Assembly: GCA_024638505.1 (NCBI GenBank)
Contig: JAHEKE010000016.1
Span: 1-64,000, forward strand
DNA length: 64,000 bases
Origin: Gammaproteobacteria bacterium
GTDB lineage: Bacteria; Pseudomonadota; Gammaproteobacteria; Arenicellales; JAANXG01
Reading direction: 5' to 3'
Position numbers and translations under genes: made by a program. Numbering within the stretch: position 1 is the stretch's first letter; every line of letters starts with the position of its first letter. The notes under the pieces were generated by a model. The model saw only the letters and a program-made list of their open reading frames with translations. It was not told the origin of the DNA and searched no databases. Shown one piece after another: positions 7,800-16,548 of the stretch.

Positions 7800-7918
7800 G
7801 CTTTGCGGCGGGTTTCTTAACTAGGATACCTGAGCGGCTCGCTCAATAGTAGGTACAGCTGGCCTGATTGGCGTCGATTTCTTCAGCCGCGGCGCGAAAT
7901 GTTGGCCGCTTGCCTGAA

Positions 7919-9325
7919 CTATTGAGCGGTAAAATTTGACTGCGTCGTATTCAGTGCTGTCAGGCAGTTATCGTAATTCAATAGCTCAGCTGAAGACTGT
8001 TGTTCTCCCCCAAACAGCGTGTGCAGTCGACCGTTTGTCAAACGCTGTCGGTGGTTAACATTTACTTCGAAATAATTGGGTGAATGTTTGAGCTGTCTAA
8101 TCAAATCGCCGAAGTGGCTCAGCGTCGCGATCAATATGCGCAACCTGTATTGTTTTGCTTCGGGCGAACCCTCGACAGCCTGCGCAATATTGATATCTAT
8201 GTCTTTGTCTATAGCGTCCCTGACCGAGTCAATCAGTGCGGCTTTATCTTGTTCACTAATAGTCCGGGCCCAATCCGATACCGGGCGACCCAACCTTTCA
8301 TCTCCGCTTATAATCAGGCCCAGACGCTCGAGTTGGGTATCCAATTCGCCCATATATTTCTGGTTTGGACCCTTCTCCATCTGAGTTTCTAGCTCCCTCA
8401 GCTGGTTGCGCAGCTTTATAGATTCATTGATGTCGCGCAGACCGCGTGAACCTGCTCCGCTGACGGAATTGAGTTCAGATACCAGTTGGGCACGGTGCAG
8501 GTTGTCCGTATTTATTTCGGCCGCGATCTGTTCCCGGTAACGCTGTATCCTGGGTAAAATCGATTGGACCTGGGATATGACGGCGCCGCGTTTATTCTCC
8601 TGATCGGCGTACCACTGTTCTATCTCGGAAGTATTGTAGACCTTGATAAAACCCTTTACTTCGGTGATGACTTCGTTCCTTAGCTGACGGTTATCGGTTT
8701 CCCCGTATAGTCCTCTCAGCCCATCGGTGACGGCACAGTGGTTGAGTATGTTCGAGTAATCCGGCTCCGGTGCAGTGTCCGCTAACGCCTGAATCGGCTC
8801 TTCCACCTTCTCCGCATAGCGGTTTTCCACTGGGTGTGATACGTAGTTAACCATCAACTTTCCGGAAATGGCGATAATAATCAGGCTGGCCAATATATTA
8901 TTCTTAAAGAAATGAGACAGGGGGCTGTTGGTCCCATAAAGGTTGCCCATTTTATTGGTGAGCTGCGCTTCGCATTCAAAGTCCCGGTACCAGTCGAATC
9001 TATTGAGCAGTTTATTGCGCACCGCGCTTTCATAATAACGTCTTAAAAGCCAGTTTTCGGGTCGCCGCAGGAAGCTCAACAACCCGCTGATCAGACCGAT
9101 CCTGAATCTGCTGCCCTTTTTTTCATCTATATTGTCCGCGGAATCGCCCGCAGAACTCGGTGCAGCATCTGTCTCGGAAAACTTTTCTACATCAAGGAGT
9201 CCGTTTTCATCTATCACCAGAGACGTCGGTACGTTTCCCTCTGCCGCACCGAGTACCACCTCCTCCGTAACAACCGTAGTTTCGCTGTCAAACTTCGATT
9301 CATTTTTTTTATGTGGTGCTCGCAT
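7919..9325 (-). CDS. Hypothetical membrane protein with coiled-coil region
   Basis: I do not recognise this 468-residue protein. It has an acidic, low-complexity N-terminus (1-70), a basic stretch with many Arg, Trp and Tyr (72-118), one clear membrane segment near 143-160, and a long helical C-terminal part (about 210-420) rich in Glu, Gln, Arg and Leu that looks coiled-coil. There is no signal peptide. The order suggests a cytoplasmic N-terminus and a periplasmic helical domain. The long open frame with ordinary codon use supports a real gene. The neighbour rpiA gives no clue to its job. Confidence 0.75.
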   Translation of the reverse strand: MRAPHKKNESKFDSETTVVTEEVVLGAAEGNVPTSLVIDENGLLDVEKFSETDAAPSSAGDSADNIDEKKGSRFRIGLISGLLSFLRRPENWLLRRYYESAVRNKLLNRFDWYRDFECEAQLTNKMGNLYGTNSPLSHFFKNNILASLIIIAISGKLMVNYVSHPVENRYAEKVEEPIQALADTAPEPDYSNILNHCAVTDGLRGLYGETDNRQLRNEVITEVKGFIKVYNTSEIEQWYADQENKRGAVISQVQSILPRIQRYREQIAAEINTDNLHRAQLVSELNSVSGAGSRGLRDINESIKLRNQLRELETQMEKGPNQKYMGELDTQLERLGLIISGDERLGRPVSDWARTISEQDKAALIDSVRDAIDKDIDINIAQAVEGSPEAKQYRLRILIATLSHFGDLIRQLKHSPNYFEVNVNHRQRLTNGRLHTLFGGEQQSSAELLNYDNCLTALNTTQSNFTAQ

Positions 9326-9746
9326 CTATTGCCCGCTAACGTCCTATAAATAAAGCGCCTGCGAGCAGGTCACCCACCCGCAGGTTAAGGGTCACATCCT
9401 CACTTCAGGGGGGAGAGTGAGGTGGCACATGGACTTTTAAACATGAACCTTCCTATTTGCGAGAGTAGAACAAAAAGCCGAGGGTGCAAGTTTGGCCCGA
9501 CCGGTGCACGTGCGGGCCTAGTAGCGAAAACCTTTATAAAGACACTAACTGTGCGTTCTAAGGCTTTGTCCTTGCTTAACATACCTGTCCCCCCGCTGTT
9601 GGCTGCAAAGATCGGGTTTGGTTGCAGTAAACAGGTAAGCTGAATTGAGAAGAATGCAGATGCAAAGGCACCGGTTGTCCGCTGGGTATGGTTGCCCACA
9701 TCAGATATAGTTTAAACCCAGCGCACTTGCCGCAGGCCAAGACTTG
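9326..9746. other. Intergenic region without a supported gene
   Basis: The region lies between two divergent genes and should hold both promoters. An inverted repeat with 7-base arms CCTCACT (9398-9404) and AGTGAGG (9416-9422) flanks a G-rich 11-base loop. Open frames here on both strands overlap each other and resemble no family I know. I see no clear RNA gene. Confidence 0.5.
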
Positions 9747-10553
9747 ATGAACCAGCAATCTGATGCCCAATCCTGGGTGTCATCCCAGGCAATCTGTTCC
9801 TGGCAGAATGTAAACAGGGTGCCGGATTTAAACGCCGGAGAACTCCATTTGTGGTGGGTCCCATTGCAAGGATCAGATGAAGAGCTGTTGATGCTGCGCG
9901 CTACGCTGTCTGCTAGAGAGAAAGACCGAGCGGACCGCTATCGCTTCGCGCGGCATCGGAATGCATTTACCTTTGGGCGGGGTGTGCTCAGACTGTTGTT
10001 GAGCGCTTATACTGGACAAGCAGCTTCTCAAATTGGATTCGTTCTCGGTCCCTATGGTAAGCCCAGTTTGTTGCCGAGCAGCGGGACTGACCAGCCGCAT
10101 TTCAACTACAGCGACGCGAGTGAGCACGCCCTGTATGGATTTCTTCTAAATGCAGAGATAGGAGTAGATCTGGAAGACCTGGATAGAGAGGTCAGCTTCG
10201 AGAGAATCGTTCAGCGCAAGTTCACCGAGAACGAGGCCGAGTCGATATTGTCACTACCCGCGGCCAAGCGAAAATCTGCTTTCCTCGCGTGCTGGACGCG
10301 GAAAGAGGGTTACGGTAAAGCGCAGGGATGGGGAATCAATTATCCTTTAGACAGCGTTGAGCTGTGTACGGATTGCTCCACGAGTCGTGTGCACGTGAAG
10401 GCGAACAACTGCGAAATGGAAAACTGGGTTATTCGCCAGGTCTACCCCACAGCACGCTTTACCGCAACAGTAGTGTACCCGGCGACAGTAGAGGAAGGGC
10501 GTTTTCTTTTTCAATGTCTCACCATTAGCCCAGGACAAATGCTCCGCCTATGA
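9747..10553 (+). CDS. 4'-phosphopantetheinyl transferase, Sfp type
   Basis: The enzyme moves phosphopantetheine from coenzyme A to carrier proteins of fatty acid, polyketide or peptide synthases. The 268-residue length fits the Sfp/Gsp group. It shows the N-terminal DRADRYRFARHR region, the substrate loop GPYGKP (101-106), the Mg-binding GVDLED (139-144) and the W-T-R-K-E motif (183-187). The ATG at 9747 follows an in-frame TTG; either could start. No synthase gene lies nearby, so its carrier may be the ordinary fatty-acid ACP or a distant pathway. Confidence 0.92.
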   Translation: MNQQSDAQSWVSSQAICSWQNVNRVPDLNAGELHLWWVPLQGSDEELLMLRATLSAREKDRADRYRFARHRNAFTFGRGVLRLLLSAYTGQAASQIGFVLGPYGKPSLLPSSGTDQPHFNYSDASEHALYGFLLNAEIGVDLEDLDREVSFERIVQRKFTENEAESILSLPAAKRKSAFLACWTRKEGYGKAQGWGINYPLDSVELCTDCSTSRVHVKANNCEMENWVIRQVYPTARFTATVVYPATVEEGRFLFQCLTISPGQMLRL

Positions 10554-10700
10554 TTCGGCTGGTATTGCGATAAAGCGGATAACCAATTTGGCTTATTTCT
10601 AATGCAATCGCGCCCCGTGTGTTTAGTTTTCTGGCCGCATACCGTGCGATACCCAGCTGCATCTTTGTAGCGCAGTCAAGTCGGCATTTGCAGGCAGATA

Positions 10701-11282
10701 CTACTCGAGCAGCACAACCTTCTCTACTACAACATCCTGTAGCGGGACATCGCTGTGGCCGCCGGTATCCCCCGTAGCGCTCTTAGCGATAGTATCTACT
10801 ACATCCATTCCGGACACGACTTTGGCAAACACCGCGTAGCCCCATCCATTGGGGTCTTTGCTTTTGTAATCAAGAAAATCATTGTCTTTTAAATTGATGA
10901 AGAACTGAGAAGTGGCCGAGTGCGGGTCATTAGTTCTGGCCATGGACAGCGTGCCGCGTTCGTTTTTAAGCCCGTTGTCGGCTTCATTTTCTATCGGTGC
11001 ATTGGTCTCCCGTTTGCGCAGACCCGGCTCAAAGCCTCCTCCTTGAATGACAAAGTTGGGGATGACGCGATGAAAAATAAGCCCGTTAAAAAAGCCGTCA
11101 TTTACATAGCGTAAAAAGTTGGACGTCGTGTCTGGCGCCTCTTTGGCAAAGAGTTCTATCTCTATATCTCCAAAATTGGTCGTCATTTTTATCATTGGGT
11201 TTCCTTCTGTTTGCGAGTGACCAGGCGTGACAAGACCTAACTGTAACACGCTGGCAAAGATAAGTGCTGGTATAAATCTCAT
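10701..11282 (-). CDS. Periplasmic peptidyl-prolyl cis-trans isomerase (cyclophilin)
   Basis: Cyclophilins speed proline isomerisation during protein folding. The domain is clear: [13 protein letters not shown], the GTLSMART stretch, SQFFINL, and a [18 protein letters not shown]-terminal region. The start at 11282 gives an N-terminal signal peptide of about 23 residues, so the product should be exported. An upstream in-frame start would spoil it. Its ATG overlaps the TGA of the EVE-domain gene in an ATGA, which suggests translational coupling. Confidence 0.93.
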   Translation of the reverse strand: MRFIPALIFASVLQLGLVTPGHSQTEGNPMIKMTTNFGDIEIELFAKEAPDTTSNFLRYVNDGFFNGLIFHRVIPNFVIQGGGFEPGLRKRETNAPIENEADNGLKNERGTLSMARTNDPHSATSQFFINLKDNDFLDYKSKDPNGWGYAVFAKVVSGMDVVDTIAKSATGDTGGHSDVPLQDVVVEKVVLLE

Positions 11283-11749
11283 TGTTTTGGCGCCTTGTTT
11301 TCTAGATTCAGAATGTAATCCCACTCCTTTTTCTCAATAGGCAGAATGGACAAACGATTACCTCTTTGCAATAGCCTCATATTTGCCAGAGCCTTATGTA
11401 GTTTGAGTTCGTGCAGCGTTATGAAACGTTTGAGTTTTCGTCCGTACTTTACATCCACCATGTACCAGCGCGGGTTGTCAGGGGCACTTTTAGGGTCATA
11501 GTACTTCTGCTTTGGGTCAAATGCGGTGAAGTCCGGGTATGCCGTTTTGTGTATTCGCATAATGCCGACTATGCCGGGCTCCGCGCAGTTGGAATGGTAG
11601 AAAAAAGCTTGATCACCTTTTTGCATTTGATCTCGCATGAAATTTCGGGCTTGGAAGTTCCTGATACCGTCCCAGTGATCCGTTTTCTCTTTACGCAGAT
11701 CATCGAAACTATAGACGTCAGGCTCGCTTTTCATTAACCAGTATCGCAT
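11279..11749 (-). CDS. EVE domain protein
   Basis: This 156-residue protein matches the stand-alone EVE family: the opening [32 protein letters not shown] and the YHSNC stretch. EVE domains are PUA-like and are thought to bind modified bases in DNA or RNA. The gene lies between 5-formyl-THF cyclo-ligase and cyclophilin on the same strand, a setting often seen near zapA-ygfA in gammaproteobacteria. Its own target is unknown. Confidence 0.93.
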   Translation of the reverse strand: MRYWLMKSEPDVYSFDDLRKEKTDHWDGIRNFQARNFMRDQMQKGDQAFFYHSNCAEPGIVGIMRIHKTAYPDFTAFDPKQKYYDPKSAPDNPRWYMVDVKYGRKLKRFITLHELKLHKALANMRLLQRGNRLSILPIEKKEWDYILNLENKAPKQ

Positions 11750-11770
11750 AGCTGTTGGTGTCGACGCAGG

Positions 11771-12379
11771 CTAGTTTAGGTGAGCAGGTATCGCCAGAGA
11801 GTCCGACCCGCGATGAAACTGCTGCTCGGATAATACGCCGTGCAGTGGTACATCCCAGCTATCTTCGGCTATGTCACACACCTGTTGAAACTGGTACGCG
11901 GTGCCAATAACGCGCGTCGGCGTCGTTCTACCCCTGCGCAAAAAGCTTAAGGTTGCGTCATAAAAACCGCCGCCCATGCCGATACGATTCCCCATGAGAT
12001 CAAACGCAACCAGAGGAACGAGCAGAAGATCCAGGCGTTCTCCTCTGATCCTGACTCTACTTATCGGTTCCGGTATGCCATACCGATCTGGTATGAGCGC
12101 CGATCCAGGGTGGTAACGGGTAAACCATAGTCGGCGTTGTCCTTTTGGTGGAAGTACGGGTAGGTAGAATTTTCTGCTGTGATCTTTCTGCAGCAGCAGA
12201 GTAACATCTATCTCTCCGTCGTTCGGAAAATATACCCCAACGCTTTTCGCCCGGATGTAATAGGGGTGCTGCATCAGACGTCTGCACAGTAGGCGCGATG
12301 CGCGCATCCGCTCGCCAGAAAATAATGCATGTCTCCGCTTGCGCATGAGTCTTCTGAGGTTCGATTTGCTGGTTTGCAT
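11771..12379 (-). CDS. ygfA: 5-formyltetrahydrofolate cyclo-ligase
   Basis: The enzyme converts 5-formyl-THF to 5,10-methenyl-THF with ATP and so returns an inhibitory folate to the active pool. At 202 residues it has the family length. It shows the N-terminal R-R-x-x-R region, the VPLVAFD stretch and the signature RIGMGGGFYDATL. The gene lies 14 bases behind 6S RNA, the same order as ssrS-ygfA in E. coli. The glycine cleavage operon in this window feeds the same folate pool. Confidence 0.95.
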   Translation of the reverse strand: MQTSKSNLRRLMRKRRHALFSGERMRASRLLCRRLMQHPYYIRAKSVGVYFPNDGEIDVTLLLQKDHSRKFYLPVLPPKGQRRLWFTRYHPGSALIPDRYGIPEPISRVRIRGERLDLLLVPLVAFDLMGNRIGMGGGFYDATLSFLRRGRTTPTRVIGTAYQFQQVCDIAEDSWDVPLHGVLSEQQFHRGSDSLAIPAHLN

Positions 12380-12393
12380 GGAGTAAAGAAGTA

Positions 12394-12579
12394 GGTGTCA
12401 CCCGCTTGTGCCGAAACTGTCCCAGATCCTTGAACCGATAAGGTTCAAGTGGGAACCTCCGGGATGTATCAGGCTTTCCGTAGAACGGACCTGCACAACA
12501 ACATACCCGATCGCAGTCCCCGAAATGTGATTTAGGTTCTAAGGGTATTCAGAACAATTCGAACACCGCAGGTGACACC
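12394..12579 (-). ncRNA. ssrS: 6S RNA
   Basis: 6S RNA binds sigma70 RNA polymerase by mimicking an open promoter. The 186-base stretch is closed by a perfect 9-base pairing, GGTGTCACC at the 5' end and GGTGACACC at the 3' end. Within it the minus strand carries CAGGTCCGTTC and, near the 3' end, the hairpin TTGAACC-TTATC-GGTTCAA, which match conserved parts of E. coli 6S. The position between zapA and ygfA is the standard one, and the length is close to the 184 bases in E. coli. Exact ends are set by the closing stem. Confidence 0.92.
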
Positions 12580-12589
12580 AATCTTATAA

Positions 12590-12901
12590 CTAAATGGAGA
12601 GTTGCTGCTGTTCCGAAATGGCAACATCTATTTTCTCCAGTATGCTGAAGACTACTTCTCCCAGTTTTTCAGATTCTCCATTTCGCGCCTTCAGCGCAAG
12701 TAACTCGTGTGTGATATTCAAGGCGGCCATGATGGCACATTTTTCCATTCCAATGACCTTTCCGCTTTTATGGATCTCGCGCATTTTGTTGTCTAGATAG
12801 ACTGCGGATTCTGACAACGCGTGGCGCTGATCTTCCTTGCAGGCGACGGAAAAATCACGCCCCATTATAGAAACTTTAACGCCGTCTATTGCTTGATTCA
12901 T
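12590..12901 (-). CDS. zapA: Cell division protein ZapA
   Basis: ZapA bundles FtsZ filaments at the division ring. The 103-residue product has the family's N-terminal MGRDFSVACKEDQ stretch and a helical C-terminal half ending in a leucine- and glutamine-rich coil. Its start overlaps the stop of the upstream coiled-coil gene in an ATGA. 6S RNA starts about 10 bases past its stop. Confidence 0.92.
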   Translation of the reverse strand: MNQAIDGVKVSIMGRDFSVACKEDQRHALSESAVYLDNKMREIHKSGKVIGMEKCAIMAALNITHELLALKARNGESEKLGEVVFSILEKIDVAISEQQQLSI

Positions 12902-13122
12902 TGGTGCTTGTCCAATGCTTTGAGTCTGGTTACGATGGTTTCCAATCTGGTTCGTGCCATGCGGTTTTTCTCTGCCAGCTTGGATTTCTCCTCAAGCAGG
13001 GAATCGCGACTGCCACGCAAGGTATCATTCTCTTCTTTCAGCCTGCGGCAAACGCCGATTAAATCATCAATTTTTGCCTCAAGCTGGCGGAGACCTTTAC
13101 CCAGTTGTTCGTCGTTGCTCAT
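12898..13122 (-). CDS. TIGR02449-type small coiled-coil protein (ZapB-like)
   Basis: The 74-residue protein is almost entirely helical with heptad-like Leu, Glu and Lys spacing (LRQLEAKIDDLIGVCRRLKE and on). It matches the TIGR02449 family found just upstream of zapA in many gammaproteobacteria, presumed to work with ZapA at the division ring. The ATG at 13122 was chosen because the 37 upstream codons overlap the promoter and look non-coding. Confidence 0.85.
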   Translation of the reverse strand: MSNDEQLGKGLRQLEAKIDDLIGVCRRLKEENDTLRGSRDSLLEEKSKLAEKNRMARTRLETIVTRLKALDKHQ

Positions 13123-13132
13123 GGCAGCATGA

Positions 13133-13161
13133 ACTATAGGCGTCTGTGAAACTGCGGTCAA
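13133..13161 (-). promoter_or_regulatory. Sigma70-type promoter for the zapA-6S unit
   Basis: On the minus strand TTGACC and TATAGT are separated by exactly 17 bases. The ATG of the TIGR02449 gene follows the -10 box by only 10 bases, so a transcript starting here would have a leader of just a few bases. Confidence 0.65.
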
Positions 13162-13220
13162 CGCTTTTAAACACTTGACAGACCGCATTAAAATGCAGCT
13201 TGCAAGGCTGATACATCGAT

Positions 13221-13790
13221 ATGTTTGCCGCACACCCTGTTGCTTATAATCAACTGCAAAACGAACTTGCTAACGCTGGTCTCGAACTCAGCGTGGCTGA
13301 AGTTCACGGTCTCATGTGTGGCATCGTATGCAATCAAATGAGCACTGGTGCGAGACCGGATTTGCAACGGCTGTTGACGGCAGGAACTGAAGTTAGTGCA
13401 GAAGCACTTGCAAATCTGCGCGACTTACTAGAGGACCTGCTGAAGGATATAGTGGAAAAGCTGTATGGGACCCTCGGTGAGTTCCGTTTGATGTTGCCCG
13501 GCGACGATGAGGGCCTTTCAATTCGTTTACAGGCTTTGGCAGATTGGTGCCGGGGATTTTCCGTAGGTCTTATGAACAACGAGGCCTTTGCCATTGACCA
13601 GCTGAGCCCGGATTCGGCGGAAGTAACGCGAGACATTATGGCCGTGGCAGAAGTTGAGATTGGGCATAGCGGGGAGGGGGATGAATGGGATTTCGCGGAG
13701 GTAGAGGAATTCGTTCGGGTCGGAGTGCAAGTAATTTTCGAGGAATTGCGTTCGGCAAAAATCAGCAAAGACAAGGGAGAAATACATTGA
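13221..13790 (+). CDS. ygfB: YgfB/YecA (UPF0149) family protein
   Basis: The 189-residue protein has the typical VAEVHGLMCGIVC N-terminal motif and the ALADWCRGFSVGL central motif of YgfB proteins, small all-helical cytoplasmic proteins. In Pseudomonas the relative is described as affecting antibiotic resistance regulation. It heads the conserved ygfB-pepP-ubiH-ubiI run. Its TGA overlaps the TTG start of pepP. Confidence 0.93.
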   Translation: MFAAHPVAYNQLQNELANAGLELSVAEVHGLMCGIVCNQMSTGARPDLQRLLTAGTEVSAEALANLRDLLEDLLKDIVEKLYGTLGEFRLMLPGDDEGLSIRLQALADWCRGFSVGLMNNEAFAIDQLSPDSAEVTRDIMAVAEVEIGHSGEGDEWDFAEVEEFVRVGVQVIFEELRSAKISKDKGEIH

Positions 13791-15091
13791 TCAGTGCCAC
13801 CGTATTCAACCGGCGCCGGCAAGACCTGATGCAGCTCATGGGTGATGGCGTCGCTGTTATATCTACATCCTCGGAGTGCGTGCGCAATCGTGACGTGGTG
13901 TACAAATTTCGACCAGACAGCGATTTCTACTACCTGACTCATTTCCCCGAACCCGACGCAGTAGCGGTTCTGTCGCCGGGCCGTGAACAGGGAGAGTTTG
14001 TGATGTTTTGTCGTGACAGCGATCCGGAGCGAGAGCTGTGGGACGGGCGTCGCGCCGGCCTGGATGGTGCCGTTTCCCAGTATGGTGCGGACGACGCTTT
14101 CCCGATCGAAGATATCAGCGATATTCTGCCGGGGCTGCTTGAAAATCATCAAAAAGTCTATTGCAACGTCGGCGTTTATCACGAGTTTGATGCGAAGCTG
14201 CTCAATTGGGTAAACGAGGTAAAGGCAAAATCACGCACTGGAGTAAGAGCCCCCCATGAGATAGTGGACCTGAGTCACATACTGCATGAACTTCGCTTGA
14301 TCAAGCAGACCGAGGAGGTGAACTTGATGAAGCGTGCGGCTAAGGTATCCGCGGCTGCGCATAAAGCCGCTATGCAGTGCTGTCAACCGGGGATGATGGA
14401 ATATGAAATAGAAGCAGAGTTGCACTATGAGTTTCGGCGCGGTGGCAGTCATTACCCGGCATATTCTCCGATTGTGGCTGGCGGTAAAAATGCTTGTATT
14501 CTGCATTACACAGAAAATAACGCCGAGCTGCGGGATGGTGATTTGCTGTTAATAGACGCGGGTGCCGAGATAGATTGTTATGCTGCTGACATTACTCGCA
14601 CCTTTCCAGTTAACGGAAAATTCAGTGCCGCACAGCGCGATGTCTACGACGTCGTATTGGCTGCGCAGCTCGCCGCAATAGATCATGCGCAGGCGGGAAG
14701 TCAATGGAACGAACCTCATGAAGCTGCGCTCAAGGTGATAGTGCAGGGGCTGATAGATTTGAATTTATTGCACGGTAGCGTGCAGGAGATGCTGGAAACG
14801 GAGAAATATCGACGTTTCTATATGCACCGCACGGGACACTGGTTGGGGATGGATGTGCACGATGTGGGAGACTATAAAATTGACGGGCAATGGCGCCAGT
14901 TGGAACCAGGCATGACCTTTACCGTCGAACCCGGGATTTACATTCCTAATGACGATGACATCGGGCCACAGTTCCGCAATATTGGAATCCGTATCGAGGA
15001 TGATGTTTTGATCCAGCGGGAAGGTCATATGATCTTGTCAAAGGATGTGCCGAAGTCGGTGCAGGATTTAGAGAGGTTAATGGCGGGCTAG
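13787..15091 (+). CDS. pepP: Xaa-Pro aminopeptidase PepP
   Basis: PepP removes an N-terminal residue that precedes proline. The two-metal M24 site is complete: LLIDAGAEIDCYAADITRTF (two Asp 11 apart), the His of HRTGHWLGMD, the Glu of TVEPGIYIP and a last Glu in RIEDD. The start is taken as TTG at 13787 behind AAGGGAGA, overlapping the ygfB stop; this gives 434 residues, near the 441 of E. coli. The other M24 protein of this window (549-1799) has a different Asp spacing, which supports their different roles. Confidence 0.95.
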   Translation: MISATVFNRRRQDLMQLMGDGVAVISTSSECVRNRDVVYKFRPDSDFYYLTHFPEPDAVAVLSPGREQGEFVMFCRDSDPERELWDGRRAGLDGAVSQYGADDAFPIEDISDILPGLLENHQKVYCNVGVYHEFDAKLLNWVNEVKAKSRTGVRAPHEIVDLSHILHELRLIKQTEEVNLMKRAAKVSAAAHKAAMQCCQPGMMEYEIEAELHYEFRRGGSHYPAYSPIVAGGKNACILHYTENNAELRDGDLLLIDAGAEIDCYAADITRTFPVNGKFSAAQRDVYDVVLAAQLAAIDHAQAGSQWNEPHEAALKVIVQGLIDLNLLHGSVQEMLETEKYRRFYMHRTGHWLGMDVHDVGDYKIDGQWRQLEPGMTFTVEPGIYIPNDDDIGPQFRNIGIRIEDDVLIQREGHMILSKDVPKSVQDLERLMAG

Positions 15092-15305
15092 GGTCGGAAC
15101 AAAGAAGCACTCACGCCCCTGCGCTGATTACTGTTAGCTGCAAACCACGAACGCTTTGCAGCGTGTAATCCGTGCAAAGACAAGGCGCTCTTGGGCAAGG
15201 GTGTGGCCCGGTCGATTACGGGTAACCCTACTCCAGACAAGCAGCGCCGCTGCTGATTTTGTTATGATCCCCTCTGCAAACTTTGGTTTACAAGTGCCCT
15301 ACCTT

Positions 15306-16544
15306 ATGGTGAGCAAGAGTCAAAATCACTTCGATATCGTTATCGTAGGCGGCGGCCTGGTGGGTGCCAGCCTTGCCTGTGCTTTGGCGTCGACGGATTT
15401 GCGCATCGCCGTGGTCGAAGCTGCGCCCTACGACACGGAGCAGCAGCCGAGCTACGATGATCGGGTACTGGCAATAGCGCGGGGTTCAGCGCGGATTCTC
15501 GATTCTATCGGAGTGTGGCCAGAGATTTCCCCTGCTGCTATCACCCTTATCAAAAGCATCCATATTTCAGACCGTGGGCATTTCGGCGCGGCTCGATTGC
15601 ATCACTATAACCACGGCGTTGACGCGCTGGGCTACACCATCTCTGCACGCGCGCTGGGCCAGACGCTGATTACGAGGCTGAAGCGCGAAGCAATGGTCAA
15701 GATCTTTTGCCCGGCTCGGGTTGAACAGCACGTTATCGACTCCAGTCGTATTGCCTTGACTCTTGCCGGAGTTACTGATGTTGACCACCTTACCTGTCAA
15801 CTAATGGTCTTCGCCGATGGCTCCGCTTCAGATATGCGGCAGGGGTTGGGATTCGAAACCGAGTTGCGAAATTACCAGCAGAGCGCGGTGCTAACCACCG
15901 TCACACCGGGTATTAAACACAATAACACAGCCTATGAACGCTTCACTGACAGTGGACCAATGGCTCTTTTACCTGCGCCTGGCAACAAGTATGCAGTGGT
16001 CTGCACTACTTCGGCTGCGGCGGTAGGCGATTTGGTGCGCTGTTCCGACAAGGATTTTCTCAGCATGCTGCAAATCCGATTTGGCGATCGCGTCGGGAAC
16101 TTCAGTGCGTTGGGTAAAAGGCGTCACTACCCGTTGAGCTTTCTTTACGTGGACCAGCCGTTCAGACCCCGCGTGGTTGTAGTCGGCAATGCCGCGCACA
16201 CCGTACATCCGGTAGCGGGGCAGGGATTCAATCTGGGGCTGAGGGATGTTTCTACCCTGGCTGAAGTCGTAGTTAATGCGAAAAAGGCTGGGCGTGATGT
16301 TGGAGATACGGCAGTGCTTCACCAGTACTGGCGGTGGCGGCAACGCGATATCAGCCGGGTAGGGCAGTTCACCGACGGTTTGATTCGAATTTTCACCAGC
16401 GATTTCTGGCCGCTGGCTCTGCTGCGCGATACTGCGCTGATAACGGTTGATCTGGTGCCAGCCGTTCAGCGTGAGCTGGTCATAAGAACGATGGGGTTAA
16501 AGGGTAAACTGCCTCGTCTGTCTCGCGGATTGCCGCTGGAGTAA
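15306..16544 (+). CDS. ubiH: 2-octaprenyl-6-methoxyphenol hydroxylase UbiH
   Basis: This FAD monooxygenase of ubiquinone synthesis acts at the membrane. It shows the dinucleotide motif IVIVGGGLVGASLA, an FADG motif, and VVGNAAHTVHPVAGQGFN. The GNAA form, where UbiI has GDAA, is typical of UbiH. The ATG at 15306 was chosen since the fold starts at once; the open frame upstream to 15156 would add 50 unlikely residues. The 214 bases between pepP and this start hold no other gene. Confidence 0.94.
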   Translation: MVSKSQNHFDIVIVGGGLVGASLACALASTDLRIAVVEAAPYDTEQQPSYDDRVLAIARGSARILDSIGVWPEISPAAITLIKSIHISDRGHFGAARLHHYNHGVDALGYTISARALGQTLITRLKREAMVKIFCPARVEQHVIDSSRIALTLAGVTDVDHLTCQLMVFADGSASDMRQGLGFETELRNYQQSAVLTTVTPGIKHNNTAYERFTDSGPMALLPAPGNKYAVVCTTSAAAVGDLVRCSDKDFLSMLQIRFGDRVGNFSALGKRRHYPLSFLYVDQPFRPRVVVVGNAAHTVHPVAGQGFNLGLRDVSTLAEVVVNAKKAGRDVGDTAVLHQYWRWRQRDISRVGQFTDGLIRIFTSDFWPLALLRDTALITVDLVPAVQRELVIRTMGLKGKLPRLSRGLPLE

Positions 16545-16548
16545 GACA

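Noticed and set aside
9400-9699. 99-codon minus-strand frame in the gap before the PPTase gene
   Set aside because: No ribosome site, no family, and an equally long plus-strand frame overlaps it.
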